Origin: JANWZL01 sp037445185
Lineage (GTDB): Bacteria; Pseudomonadota; Gammaproteobacteria; Burkholderiales; Thiobacillaceae
DNA length: 19,877 bases
Assembly (NCBI GenBank): GCA_037445185.1
Contig: JBBIKZ010000038.1
Span: forward strand, 1-19,877
Direction of reading: 5' to 3'
Shown piece by piece: positions 8,564 to 15,776 of this stretch. Made by a program: the position numbers and the translations under genes. The notes under the pieces were generated by a model. That model saw nothing but the letters and a program-made list of their open reading frames with translations. It was not told where the DNA came from and searched no databases. Each line of letters begins with the position of its first letter. Positions within the stretch are counted from its first letter, which is position 1.

Positions 8564-9589
8564 GATAGGGAGATAGATGGAAAAACAGGTCAAGCCCGGT
8601 GTACTGGTGAGGTGGATCACCCCCTCGTGGCGCGGGATGAGACTCTGGGCCAGGGTGAGCCCGACGCCGCTGCCGCCTTCCCGTCCCGAGACCAGGGGGA
8701 AGAAGATCTTGTCCTGCATGTCCTCGGGGATGCCGGGGCCATGGTCGATGATGTCCAGGCGCGCGGCCAGACGCCAGCGCTTCATGGCCAGGGTGACCTG
8801 TCGCACCGCGCTGGTGCGGAAGACGATCTCGCCTTGGCCGTCGATGGCCTGGGCGGCGTTGCGGGCGATGTTGAGCACGGCCTGGATCAATTGCTCCAGG
8901 TCGCCCTGCACCTCGGGCAGACTCACGTCATACTCGCGCCGCACGCTCAGGCCCGGGTACTCGGCCAGCACGAGGCTACGCACCCGCTCCAGCACCTCGT
9001 GTACGTTGACCGGGCGGATCTCCGGGCGCTTGGCCGGCGTGAGCCAGCGATCGAGCAGGTCCTGCAGCCGGTTGGCCTCCTGGATGATGACCTGGGTGTA
9101 TTCCGACAACTCGGCGCCGTTGAGTTCGGCCTCGAGCAGCTGCGCGGCGCCGCGTATTCCGCCGAGGGGGTTGCGGATCTCGTGTGCCAGTTGTCTCAGC
9201 AGCATCTGCACGGCCTGGGCCTGGGTCATGGCCTGTTCGTCGCGGGCGATCTTCATGCTGTTGCCGGCCGGATGAAATTCCAGCACCACGGCACCCACCT
9301 CGTATTCCAGCGGGGTCACCGTCACGTTCAGGGTCAGGGCCAAGTCCCCCGCCTCCAGCAGCAAATGATGCTCGGTGAAACTGGTGCCCTCTTTCAGGGC
9401 AACGTCCACGGCACGCTGCAAATCGGGGCAGGCCCGGATCAGGTGCGACAGGGGCTTGTCCACGGCATGGTGCACGGACATGCCGAACAGGTTCTCCGCC
9501 GCCGGGTTCATGTGGCGGATGATGCGCTGCTCGTCCAACAGCAAGACGGCCGTGGTGAGGATGTCGAGGCCGGGGGCGGCGAAGTTCAT
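8501..9589 (-). CDS. ntrB: Nitrogen regulation sensor histidine kinase NtrB
   Basis: NtrB is the cytoplasmic kinase/phosphatase partner of NtrC, controlled by PII proteins in known systems. The 362 residues show an N-terminal PAS domain (about 5-105), the H-box LAHEIRNPLGG with phospho-acceptor His 136, and an HATPase domain with N-box NIARNAAQAI (240-249), DHGPGIPEDM (282-291) and GGSGVGLTLAQ (305-315). There are no membrane segments, as expected. I chose the ATG at 9589 (MNFAAPGLDIL), which matches the family. A GTG at 9613 would add eight residues. The last 20 or so residues after SIYLPI (RTGYRRQETALCARLGRSP) have no family counterpart and are encoded by the 7-bp repeat array and the loop next to it, so the tail is a late addition. 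The catalytic core is intact, so function is probably kept. Confidence 0.95.
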   Translation of the reverse strand: MNFAAPGLDILTTAVLLLDEQRIIRHMNPAAENLFGMSVHHAVDKPLSHLIRACPDLQRAVDVALKEGTSFTEHHLLLEAGDLALTLNVTVTPLEYEVGAVVLEFHPAGNSMKIARDEQAMTQAQAVQMLLRQLAHEIRNPLGGIRGAAQLLEAELNGAELSEYTQVIIQEANRLQDLLDRWLTPAKRPEIRPVNVHEVLERVRSLVLAEYPGLSVRREYDVSLPEVQGDLEQLIQAVLNIARNAAQAIDGQGEIVFRTSAVRQVTLAMKRWRLAARLDIIDHGPGIPEDMQDKIFFPLVSGREGGSGVGLTLAQSLIPRHEGVIHLTSTPGLTCFSIYLPIQRTGYRRQETALCARLGRSP

Positions 9590-9590
9590 C

Positions 9591-9615
9591 GGGTGAGGCC
9601 AGGGGTGTCTCACCC
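9591..9615. other. Small hairpin at the ntrB start
   Basis: GGGTGAG (9591-9597) and CTCACCC (9609-9615) form a 7-bp perfect stem with an 11-nt loop. It lies immediately upstream of the chosen ntrB ATG and covers the alternative GTG start. It could affect translation of ntrB, but in GC-rich DNA such stems also arise by chance. Confidence 0.3.
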
Positions 9616-9695
9616 TGGATTAGCAAGTACCGGGCCAGACGAGGCGGAGATGGGTCACGGGGGGGTGGCCTAGCGCCCGCCATGCCCCTTCTCCA

Positions 9696-10157
9696 TCACC
9701 GTATGAGGGAGAGCTCCTTGTTGAGCATCTGGATGTTGCGCTCGTGCAGGCGCACGCTGTCGGCCAGCTTGTCGATGTCCGCGCCCGGCTGGCGCATGGC
9801 AGTGGCGAGCGCCCGGCGTGCGGCGTCCAGGTTGCGCTGCTCGCTGGCCAGCTCCTGCCTCAGCAACTGGCGCCGCATGTCGTCGCGGCGGCGTTGGGTG
9901 TGGGGGTCCACGCGCGGGAAATAGACCGGCGAGGGGGCGGTGACGCTGCTGCGGGGCTTCTTGGCGGCGCTGTCCTTGGGCACGCTCGCCGCCGGCGGCG
10001 GGGGCACGTCCAGCTCCAGTTTCTTCGCCCCGGGCCGGGGGATGTTGGTGTAGGTGACGTTGCCCTGATCGTCGATGAACTTGTAGATCTCGGCCTGGAC
10101 CGACACGCCCCACGTGAGCCCGCAGGCGATCAGGATCAGGTGGGAGAGGTAACGCAT
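9696..10157 (-). CDS. DUF4124 domain protein, secreted
   Basis: This 153-residue protein starts with a signal peptide (MRYLSHLILIACGLTWGVSVQA, cleaved about residue 22). Next comes a DUF4124 domain, seen as EIYKFIDDQGNVTYTNIPRPGAKKLEL (about 23-49). A Pro/Ala-rich linker and a charged coiled-coil-like helix (about 88-150) follow. DUF4124 proteins are periplasmic or envelope proteins of unknown function, and a copy between glnA and ntrB is a recurrent arrangement in Gammaproteobacteria. The ATG at 10157 gives a proper signal peptide, with a weak ribosome site. It lies downstream of the glnA terminator, so its transcription with glnA would need readthrough. It could share a transcript with ntrB (107 bp apart). 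Confidence 0.88.
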   Translation of the reverse strand: MRYLSHLILIACGLTWGVSVQAEIYKFIDDQGNVTYTNIPRPGAKKLELDVPPPPAASVPKDSAAKKPRSSVTAPSPVYFPRVDPHTQRRRDDMRRQLLRQELASEQRNLDAARRALATAMRQPGADIDKLADSVRLHERNIQMLNKELSLIR

Positions 10158-10216
10158 GGTGCAAAGGATGCTGACACTACGGGCCCAGTGTATGCGCTGC
10201 CCCGCACCAGCGCAAC

Positions 10217-10241
10217 AAAAAAGGGCAGCCTCAGGCTGCCC
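10217..10241 (-). terminator. Rho-independent terminator of glnA
   Basis: On the minus strand an 8-bp perfect stem (GGGCAGCC / GGCTGCCC, plus-strand 10223-10230 and 10234-10241) with a 3-nt loop is followed by six Ts (plus-strand A run 10217-10222). It lies 20 bp beyond the glnA stop codon. It separates glnA from the DUF4124-ntrB-ntrC genes. Confidence 0.9.
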
Positions 10242-10260
10242 GCGAGCCGGCGTGAACCGA

Positions 10261-11670
10261 TCAGACCGAGTAATACATGTCGAACTCGATGGGGTGGGTG
10301 GTCATGCGCAGGCGCGTAACCTCCTCCATCTTCAGTTCGATGTAGGCATCGATGAAGTCGTTGCTGAACACGCCGCCGCGGGTGAGGAACTCGCGGTCGC
10401 GGTCCAGGTGCTCCAGGGCCATGTCCAGGGAATGGCAGACCTTGGGGATGGCCTTTTCCTCCTCGGGCGGCAGGTCGTAGAGGTTCTTGTCGGCGGGGTC
10501 ACCCGGATGGATCTTGTTCTGCACGCCATCCAGGCCGGCCATCAACATGGCGGCGAAGGCGAGATAGGGGTTGGCGATGGGGTCGGGGAAGCGCACTTCG
10601 ATGCGGCGCGCCTTGTCGCTCGCCACGTGCGGGATGCGGATGGAGGCGGAGCGGTTCTTGGCGGAATAGGCCAGCATCACCGGCGCCTCGAAACCGGGCA
10701 CCAGGCGCTTGTAGGAGTTGGTGCCAGGGTTGGTGATGGCGTTCAAGGCCTTGGCATGCTTGATGATGCCGCCGATGTAGTAGAGGGCGAACTCGGACAG
10801 GCCGGCGTAGCCGTTGCCGGCGAAGAGGTTCTTGCCGTCCTTCCAGACCGATTGGTGGGTGTGCATGCCGGAGCCGTTGTCGCCGACGATGGGCTTGGGC
10901 ATGAAGGTGGCGGTCTTGCCGTAACTGTGCGCCACATTGTGCACCACATACTTGAGGACCTGCGTCCAGTCGGCGCGCTTGACCAGGGTGCTGAACCGGG
11001 TGCCGATCTCGCACTGGCCGGCGGTGGCGACCTCATGGTGATGCACCTCCACCGGCACCCCCATTTCCTCCAGGGCGAGGCACATGGCGGAGCGGATGTC
11101 TTGTAGGGAGTCGATCGGCGGCACGGGGAAGTAGCCGCCCTTGACCTTGGGCCGGTGGCCGAGGTTGCCCACCTCGGTCTGCTCGCCGGAGGACCAGGCC
11201 GCCTCCTCGGACCGGATCTTCACATGGCTGCCGGACATGTCATCGTGCCAGGTGACGGAGTCGAAGATGAAGAACTCGGGCTCGGGGCCGAAGTAGGCGG
11301 CATCGCCGAGACCCGTGGACTTGAGATAAGCCTCGGCGCGCTTGGCGATGGAGCGCGGGCAGCGATCGTAGCCCTTACCGGTGTCGGGCTCGACCACGTC
11401 GCAGGTCAGAATCAGGGTGGCCTCGTCCATGAAGGGATCGATGTTGGCGGTGTCCGGGTCCGGCATGAGCAGCATGTCGGAGGCCTGGATGCCCTTCCAG
11501 CCGGCGATGGAGGAGCCATCGAAGGCGTGGCCGTCGGTGAACTTGCTCTCGTCGAAGGCATTCACCGGCACGGAGACGTGCTGCTCTTTGCCGCGGGAGT
11601 CGGTGAAGCGGAAATCGACGAATTTGACGTCATGTTCCTGGATCATTTGCATTACATCGGCGACCGCCAT
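10261..11670 (-). CDS. glnA: Glutamine synthetase type I
   Basis: GlnA makes glutamine from glutamate, ammonia and ATP in the cytoplasm, as a dodecamer, and is the main entry point for ammonia when nitrogen is scarce. The 469 residues match the usual length. Family motifs are seen: FDGSSIAGW (50-58), the glutamate-binding and metal region FGPEPEFFIFD (127-137), the ATP-loop KPIVGDNGSGMHTHQS (259-274) and NRSASIRIP (339-347). The adenylylation site is Tyr 398 in NLYDLPPEE, so activity is probably tuned by GlnE-type adenylylation. I chose the ATG at 11670, which follows a GAGGAG ribosome site at 8 bases. The longer open frame to 11814 runs through the promoter region. Upstream lie a sigma-54 promoter and two NtrC-type sites, and downstream a strong terminator, so it is a single-gene transcript. 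Confidence 0.98.
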   Translation of the reverse strand: MAVADVMQMIQEHDVKFVDFRFTDSRGKEQHVSVPVNAFDESKFTDGHAFDGSSIAGWKGIQASDMLLMPDPDTANIDPFMDEATLILTCDVVEPDTGKGYDRCPRSIAKRAEAYLKSTGLGDAAYFGPEPEFFIFDSVTWHDDMSGSHVKIRSEEAAWSSGEQTEVGNLGHRPKVKGGYFPVPPIDSLQDIRSAMCLALEEMGVPVEVHHHEVATAGQCEIGTRFSTLVKRADWTQVLKYVVHNVAHSYGKTATFMPKPIVGDNGSGMHTHQSVWKDGKNLFAGNGYAGLSEFALYYIGGIIKHAKALNAITNPGTNSYKRLVPGFEAPVMLAYSAKNRSASIRIPHVASDKARRIEVRFPDPIANPYLAFAAMLMAGLDGVQNKIHPGDPADKNLYDLPPEEEKAIPKVCHSLDMALEHLDRDREFLTRGGVFSNDFIDAYIELKMEEVTRLRMTTHPIEFDMYYSV

Positions 11671-11725
11671 GTTTTTCACTCCTCGAGAACGGGTGGACAC
11701 GAATAAAACCGAGAGGCCAGGTTCA

Positions 11726-11741
11726 AGCACAAAGTGTGCCA
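11726..11741 (-). promoter_or_regulatory. Sigma-54 promoter of glnA
   Basis: On the minus strand the sequence TGGCACACTTTGTGCT keeps the invariant GG and GC dinucleotides exactly 10 bp apart (consensus TGGCAC-N5-TTGC, with one mismatch at the TTGC T). Transcription should begin near 11715, giving a leader of about 45 nt before the glnA start. NtrC-type sites lie at about -97 and -117, as expected for an activated sigma-54 promoter. Confidence 0.8.
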
Positions 11742-11761
11742 GGCATCGATGCAGGATGGAT

Positions 11762-11778
11762 GCATTGTGCCACAATGC
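11762..11778. promoter_or_regulatory. 17-bp palindrome between the glnA promoter and NtrC sites
   Basis: GCATTGTG and CACAATGC form a perfect 8-bp inverted repeat around a single centre base. It is centred about 55 bp upstream of the predicted glnA start site, between the sigma-54 promoter and the NtrC sites. It resembles an operator for a dimeric regulator, but I do not recognise the protein that would bind it. Confidence 0.45.
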
Positions 11779-11803
11779 TGCGTCAGACCGACGCGCTTTT
11801 TGC

Positions 11804-11820
11804 TGCACCAGCATGGATCA
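11804..11820 (-). promoter_or_regulatory. NtrC-binding site (promoter-proximal, weaker)
   Basis: TGCACCAGCATGGATCA keeps the TGCACC half of the NtrC consensus TGCACC-N5-GGTGCA, while the other half has decayed to GGATCA. Its centre is 20 bp, or two helical turns, from the stronger site next to it. That spacing is typical of cooperative NtrC pairs. Confidence 0.6.
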
Positions 11821-11823
11821 CGC

Positions 11824-11840
11824 CGCACCAGAATGGTGCA
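11824..11840 (-). promoter_or_regulatory. NtrC-binding site (distal, strong)
   Basis: Read on the minus strand, TGCACCATTCTGGTGCG matches the NtrC consensus TGCACC-N5-GGTGCA at all but the last base. It lies about 117 bp upstream of the predicted glnA start site, comparable with the enhancer-like sites of enterobacterial glnA. Confidence 0.8.
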
Positions 11841-11921
11841 CACCCTGTGCCCTGGCTAGACCGTACAATCGGGTACCTCGAAAAGCCGTCGCGAGTGGCC
11901 CGAATGCAAGGCGGACGCAGC

Positions 11922-11984
11922 CGCAGCGACCGAGCAAACGAGCCATGGACGATATCCTGCCATGGCGAGTTTCGGCGCAGCCAC
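11922..11984. repeat. Dispersed 63-bp palindromic core, copy B
   Basis: This copy matches 6703-6765 at 59 of 63 positions. The palindromic part spans 11943-11965, with CCATGG at both edges and GATATC in the middle. Here the core is embedded in an element with clear inverted ends. Confidence 0.8.
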
Positions 11985-12025
11985 AGATCATGCAGAGGGT
12001 GCCCATACGGTGTTTTGGCGCAGGC

Positions 12026-12048
12026 TAACATCGGCGCAGCCGATGTTA
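12026..12048. repeat. Perfect 10-bp hairpin inside the second MITE-like element
   Basis: TAACATCGGC (12026-12035) and GCCGATGTTA (12039-12048) form a perfect stem with a 3-nt loop. No T-run follows, so a terminator is unlikely. It is more likely part of the element's own structure. Confidence 0.6.
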
Positions 12049-12148
12049 AGCGTAGCGGCCGGAGCCAACACCGCCCAACGCAGCAATCGGGTCGCGCAGC
12101 AGGTTTTTCGAGGTGCCCCATCCATCATCCCTTGCGTGCCTCGCTTCC

Positions 12149-12958
12149 ATGACCGATCACTACGCCGTCTTCGGCAACCCCATCGCCCACTCCAAATCCC
12201 CCCTCATACACGCCGCCTTCGCGCGGCAGACCGGCCAGGACCTGGATTACACCGCGCTCCTCGCGCCGCTCGATGGCTTCGCCGAATGCGTGCACGCCTT
12301 CCGTGCAGGCGGTGGCGCGGGGGCGAACGTGACGGTGCCGTTCAAGGAACAGGCCTATGCGCTCGCCAGCCGGCGCACCGCGCGTGCCGAGGCGGCCGGG
12401 GCGGTCAACACCCTGCACTTCAAAGGTGCAGAGATCCACGGTGACAATACCGACGGCGCGGGTCTCATCACCGATCTCACGCGCAACCTGGGGGTGGCGC
12501 TCGCCGGTCGGCGCATCCTCCTCATGGGGGCGGGCGGCGCGGCGCGCGGGGTCGTGCAACCCCTGCTGGAATGCGGCCCCGCCGCCCTGTTCATCGCCAA
12601 CCGCACCCCCGCTCGGGCGCTGGAACTGGCTGCGCGCTTCCGGCACGTCGGCCCGGTGGCAGGGGGAGGCTACGAGGCATTGGCCGGCTCGAGCTACGAC
12701 CTCGTCATCAACGCCACGGCGGCAAGCCTGGCGGGGGCGCTGCCCCCCCTGCCGGAGGGCATCTTCACGCCCGACGCGCTCGCCTACGACATGATGTATG
12801 GGCAGGACACCCCGTTTCTCCAGCTCGCCCGGGCGGCCAGGGCACGCACCGCCGACGGCCTGGGCATGCTGGTGGAACAGGCGGCGGAAGCCTTTTTCCT
12901 CTGGCGCGGCGTGCGCCCGGATACGGCACCGGTGATCGCGATGCTGCGTGCCGGGTGA
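12149..12958 (+). CDS. aroE: Shikimate dehydrogenase (NADP+) AroE
   Basis: AroE reduces 3-dehydroshikimate to shikimate with NADPH, the fourth step of aromatic amino-acid synthesis, in the cytoplasm. The 269 residues match the family. Motifs seen are FGNPIAHSKSPLIH (7-20), which binds shikimate, NVTVPFK with the catalytic Lys (about residue 66), NTDGAG (about 103-108), the Rossmann loop GAGGAARG and, near the end, DGLGMLVEQAAEAFFLW. I chose the ATG at 12149 (MTDHYAVFGNP). An in-frame GTG at 12113 lies in the end of the MITE-like element and adds only 12 unmatched residues. No clear ribosome site is visible, and the element's right end is 30 bp upstream, so any original promoter may be displaced. 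mtgA follows after 13 bp. Confidence 0.96.
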   Translation: MTDHYAVFGNPIAHSKSPLIHAAFARQTGQDLDYTALLAPLDGFAECVHAFRAGGGAGANVTVPFKEQAYALASRRTARAEAAGAVNTLHFKGAEIHGDNTDGAGLITDLTRNLGVALAGRRILLMGAGGAARGVVQPLLECGPAALFIANRTPARALELAARFRHVGPVAGGGYEALAGSSYDLVINATAASLAGALPPLPEGIFTPDALAYDMMYGQDTPFLQLARAARARTADGLGMLVEQAAEAFFLWRGVRPDTAPVIAMLRAG

Positions 12959-12971
12959 AGGGGCGGGGGTA

Positions 12972-13661
12972 ATGCTGCGGCTACTCCTGAAGACGCTCCT
13001 GGTCGTCTTCCTCGTCGTCGTCGCCGTCCAGCTCTGGTTTCTGGTTCAGGTCGCCTGGTGGGGGCATTTCAACCCCTCCACCACCGCCTTCATGGAAGCG
13101 GGTCTCGCGCGGTTGCAAGAGAAGAAGCCGAACGCGCAGCTCAAACATCGCTGGGTGCCGTATGAGCGCATCTCCATCCACTTGAAGCGCGCCGTGGTGG
13201 CCGCCGAGGACAGCCGCTTCCTCACCCACCAGGGCTTCGACTGGGAGGGCATCGAGACCGCGGTGGAGAAGAACCTCCGGCGCGGCCGCATCGTCGCCGG
13301 CGGCTCGACCATCAGCCAGCAGCTCGCCAAGAACCTGTTCCTGTCCGCCGCGCGCAACCCCGTGCGCAAGCTGCAGGAGGCGGCCATCACGGTGATGCTG
13401 GAACAGCTCTGGAGCAAGCGGCGCATCCTGGAGGTCTACCTCAACGTCATCGAATGGGGTAATGGCATTTACGGCGCCGAGGCCGCCGCCCGGCACTACT
13501 ACGGCATTTCCGCCGCACGCCTTTCGCCCACCCAGGCCGCCCACCTGGCGGCGATGATTCCCAATCCGCGTTACTACCAGACCCACCGCCAGGCGCGCGG
13601 CCTCATCAAGCGGCAGGCCATCATCGCGCGGCGCATGCATCAGGTCAGCGTGCCGCGCTGA
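12972..13661 (+). CDS. mtgA: Monofunctional peptidoglycan glycosyltransferase MtgA (GT51)
   Basis: MtgA polymerises lipid II into glycan strands at the outer face of the inner membrane, without a transpeptidase domain. The 229 residues begin with a single membrane anchor (LLLKTLLVVFLVVVAVQLWFL, about 4-24). The GT51 motifs follow in order: AAEDSRFLTHQGFD with the catalytic Glu (79), GGSTISQQLAKN (110-121) and RRILEVYLNVIEWG with the second conserved Glu (154). The length fits the monofunctional family. The ATG at 12972 follows a G-rich stretch beginning AAGGGG. A GTG at 12948 would overlap aroE and add eight residues. It lies in tandem with aroE, an arrangement seen in many Proteobacteria, and probably shares its transcript. 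Confidence 0.96.
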   Translation: MLRLLLKTLLVVFLVVVAVQLWFLVQVAWWGHFNPSTTAFMEAGLARLQEKKPNAQLKHRWVPYERISIHLKRAVVAAEDSRFLTHQGFDWEGIETAVEKNLRRGRIVAGGSTISQQLAKNLFLSAARNPVRKLQEAAITVMLEQLWSKRRILEVYLNVIEWGNGIYGAEAAARHYYGISAARLSPTQAAHLAAMIPNPRYYQTHRQARGLIKRQAIIARRMHQVSVPR

Positions 13662-13684
13662 GCGGGTGCCGGCAAGCAGCCCGC

Positions 13685-13703
13685 GCGGCGCGATCCGCGC
13701 CGC
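13685..13703. other. GC-rich hairpin between mtgA and mgtE
   Basis: GCGGCGCG and CGCGCCGC form a perfect 8-bp stem with a 3-nt loop, 23 bp after the mtgA stop. No T-run follows, so a Rho-independent terminator is not supported. It may still slow or process the transcript. Confidence 0.35.
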
Positions 13704-13769
13704 CTGCCGCCGGCCCGGCCGGTGCAATATGCCAGGCCACGCAGCGTATGCGGTTTACAATGCCGCGCC

Positions 13770-15212
13770 ATGGTCGAGCAGCAGAAAAACCGCACCGCCG
13801 AGCACCCCGAGGACAGCATCCGCCAGGTGATGGACCTCATCGCCCGTCACCGACTCATGGAAAACCTCGCCCACAAGCAGGACATGCCCCGGCACGAGCT
13901 GCTCGAGTCCGTGGTGCACAAGCAGAACCTGGCGGAGCTACAGAAGAAGCTCGACCAGCTCCACCCCGCCGACGTGGCCTACATCCTGGAGGCGCTGCCG
14001 CTCGAGGACCGCCTCCTGGTGTGGGACCTGGTCAAGGCCGAGCGCGACGGCGACATCCTGATCGAGGTGTCGGAGGCGGTGCGGGAATCGCTCATCGCCT
14101 CCATGGACAGCCACGAGCTGGTGGCCGCAGCGGCGAGCCTGGACACGGACGAGATCGCCGACCTGGCGCCCGACCTGCCCCGCGACGTCGTTCAGGAACT
14201 GCTCAAGGGCCTGGACGAGGCCAAGCGGGCGCAGGTGGTGTCCTCGCTGAGCTACCCCGAGGACACGGTCGGCGCGCTCATGGACTACGACTTCGTCACC
14301 ATCCGCGCCGATGTCACCATCGAGGTCACCTTGCGCTACTTGCGCCGGCTGGGCGACCTGCCGCACCACAGCGACAAGCTGTTCGTGGTCGAGCGCGACG
14401 GCAGCCTGATCGGCGTGCTGCCCCTCAAACGCCTGCTGATCCACGACCCGGAGGTGCACGTGGCGGCCATCATGGTGGACGATCCGGTGAGCTTCCGGCC
14501 CTTGGATGACGCCTCGGACGCCGCCCAGGCCTTCGAGCGCTACGACCTCATCACCGCCCCCGTGGTCAACGACGCCGGCACCCTCATCGGGCGGCTCACG
14601 GTGGACGTGGTGATGGACTACATCCGCGCCGAGACCGAGGCCGACATGCTCGCCCTCGCCGGTCTGCGCGAGGAGGAGGACCTCTTCACCACCGTCTGGA
14701 AGGCGGCCAAGAACCGCTGGATGTGGCTCGCCATCAACCTGTGCACGGCGCTCGTCGCCTCGCGCGTGGTCGGCGCCTTCGAGGGCAGCATCGAGAAACT
14801 CGCCGCCCTGGCCGCCCTCATGCCCATCGTCGCCGGGCTGGGCGGCAACACCGGCAACCAGACCGGCACCCTGGTCGTGCGCGGCTTCGCGCTAGGCCTC
14901 ATCAACCGCGACAACGCCATGCGGCTACTCATCAAGGAGCTGGGCATCTCCATGCTCAACGGCGCCGTCTGGGGCGGTGTGATGGGGGTAGTGACCTATC
15001 TACTCTATGGCAACGTGGGCCTGGGCGCGGTGATGGCCCTGGCCATGCTGCTCAACCTCACGGTGGCGGCGCTCGCCGGGTTTTTCGCCCCCACCGTGAT
15101 CCACGCCATCGGCCGCGACCCCGCCTTCGGCACCGCCGTGCTCATCACCTTCATCACCGATTCGATGGGATTCTTCATCTTCCTGGGACTGGCCACCCTG
15201 TTCCTGCTGTGA
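13770..15212 (+). CDS. mgtE: Magnesium transporter MgtE
   Basis: MgtE is a dimeric inner-membrane Mg2+ channel gated by cytoplasmic magnesium. The 480 residues show the whole family layout: an N-terminal helical MgtE_N domain (about 40-145), a pair of CBS domains (about 150-275, for example DKLFVVERDGSLIGVLPLKR), a connecting helix, and five membrane helices (about 305-480). The pore signature GLGGNTGNQTGTLVVRG is intact near residue 370. I chose the ATG at 13770 (MVEQQKNRT). The ATG at 13722 adds 16 unmatched residues. A TACAAT box (13756-13761) lies just upstream but has no good -35 partner, and no magnesium riboswitch of the M-box kind is seen in the short 108-bp gap. Co-transcription with mtgA is possible. 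Confidence 0.96.
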   Translation: MVEQQKNRTAEHPEDSIRQVMDLIARHRLMENLAHKQDMPRHELLESVVHKQNLAELQKKLDQLHPADVAYILEALPLEDRLLVWDLVKAERDGDILIEVSEAVRESLIASMDSHELVAAAASLDTDEIADLAPDLPRDVVQELLKGLDEAKRAQVVSSLSYPEDTVGALMDYDFVTIRADVTIEVTLRYLRRLGDLPHHSDKLFVVERDGSLIGVLPLKRLLIHDPEVHVAAIMVDDPVSFRPLDDASDAAQAFERYDLITAPVVNDAGTLIGRLTVDVVMDYIRAETEADMLALAGLREEEDLFTTVWKAAKNRWMWLAINLCTALVASRVVGAFEGSIEKLAALAALMPIVAGLGGNTGNQTGTLVVRGFALGLINRDNAMRLLIKELGISMLNGAVWGGVMGVVTYLLYGNVGLGAVMALAMLLNLTVAALAGFFAPTVIHAIGRDPAFGTAVLITFITDSMGFFIFLGLATLFLL

Positions 15213-15290
15213 GACATGCGCGCGACCGCCTTGACCAGCACCTCGACGCATGATCGAATCCGACGATACCCAACGTTGCCCACGATCCGG

Positions 15291-15776
15291 ATGAGCGCTC
15301 ACCTTTCCGTGAACCCTGGCGTGCCTGGCGCGGAGACAGACGTCTCGAAATCGTGTCCACCCCTCACCCCCCGCCATCACCCGCTCGATGACCGCATCGT
15401 CGCCGTGCTCAGGGCGGCGCTGCCCGACCTGCGCCTCGCCTATCGCTATGGCAGCGCCGGCGGCCCCTACGCACGGCCCGACAGTGACCTCGATCTCGCC
15501 GTCCTGACGGGGCATGGCCTGAGCCTGGACGAGCGACTCGACCTCGGCAGCCGGCTTGCGGCGGTCTGCGGCTGCGACGTCGATCTCAACGATCTGCGCA
15601 CCTTGCCGGTGACGCTGCGCGTGCAGATCGTACTCGATGGGGCGCTGGTGTATGCGGCCGACGCAGTCGAGGCGCAGGCCTATGCCACACACACCTTGTC
15701 CGACTACGTGCGGCTCAATGAATCGCGTCGCGCCATCCTGGAAGACATCCGCGCCCGAGGCAGCATCCATGGATGA
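15291..15776 (+). CDS. mntA: MntA-type nucleotidyltransferase antitoxin
   Basis: This protein has the minimal nucleotidyltransferase (MNT) fold of MntA, which in the type VII HepT/MntA toxin-antitoxin system adds AMP to the HepT toxin and silences it. The active-site pattern is complete: YGSAGGPYARPDSDLDLAV gives Gly54-Ser55, ten residues, then Asp66-x-Asp68, and the third acidic residue is in CDVDLND (about 96-98). The domain begins near residue 30. The start is uncertain. ATG 15291 gives 161 residues, ATG 15216 gives 186, and the extra N-terminus has no family match in either case. A later start such as GTG 15309 or 15321 is possible. The end overlaps hepT by 8 bp, as expected for the pair. 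Confidence 0.88.
   Translation: MSAHLSVNPGVPGAETDVSKSCPPLTPRHHPLDDRIVAVLRAALPDLRLAYRYGSAGGPYARPDSDLDLAVLTGHGLSLDERLDLGSRLAAVCGCDVDLNDLRTLPVTLRVQIVLDGALVYAADAVEAQAYATHTLSDYVRLNESRRAILEDIRARGSIHG

Larger units (their letters stand above)
11871..12118. mobile_element. 248-bp MITE-like element with inverted ends
   Basis: The ends are 17-bp inverted repeats: GGGTACCTCGAAAAGCC at 11871-11887 and GGTTTTTCGAGGTGCCC at 12102-12118, differing at two positions. The outer sequence GGG(T/C)ACCTCGAAAA resembles ends of IS5-type insertion sequences, an impression I cannot verify here. There is no credible ORF inside. The element contains copy B of the 63-bp core and a strong hairpin, and fills most of the glnA-aroE spacer without touching the NtrC sites. 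No clear target duplication is seen. Confidence 0.65.

Noticed and set aside
13662..13769. A magnesium (M-box) riboswitch before mgtE
   Set aside because: The gap is only 108 bp and shows just one simple GC-rich hairpin, too little for an M-box.
13740..13770. A leaderless promoter for mgtE based on TACAAT at 13756-13761
   Set aside because: No convincing -35 element lies at the right distance, so the -10 match alone is not enough.
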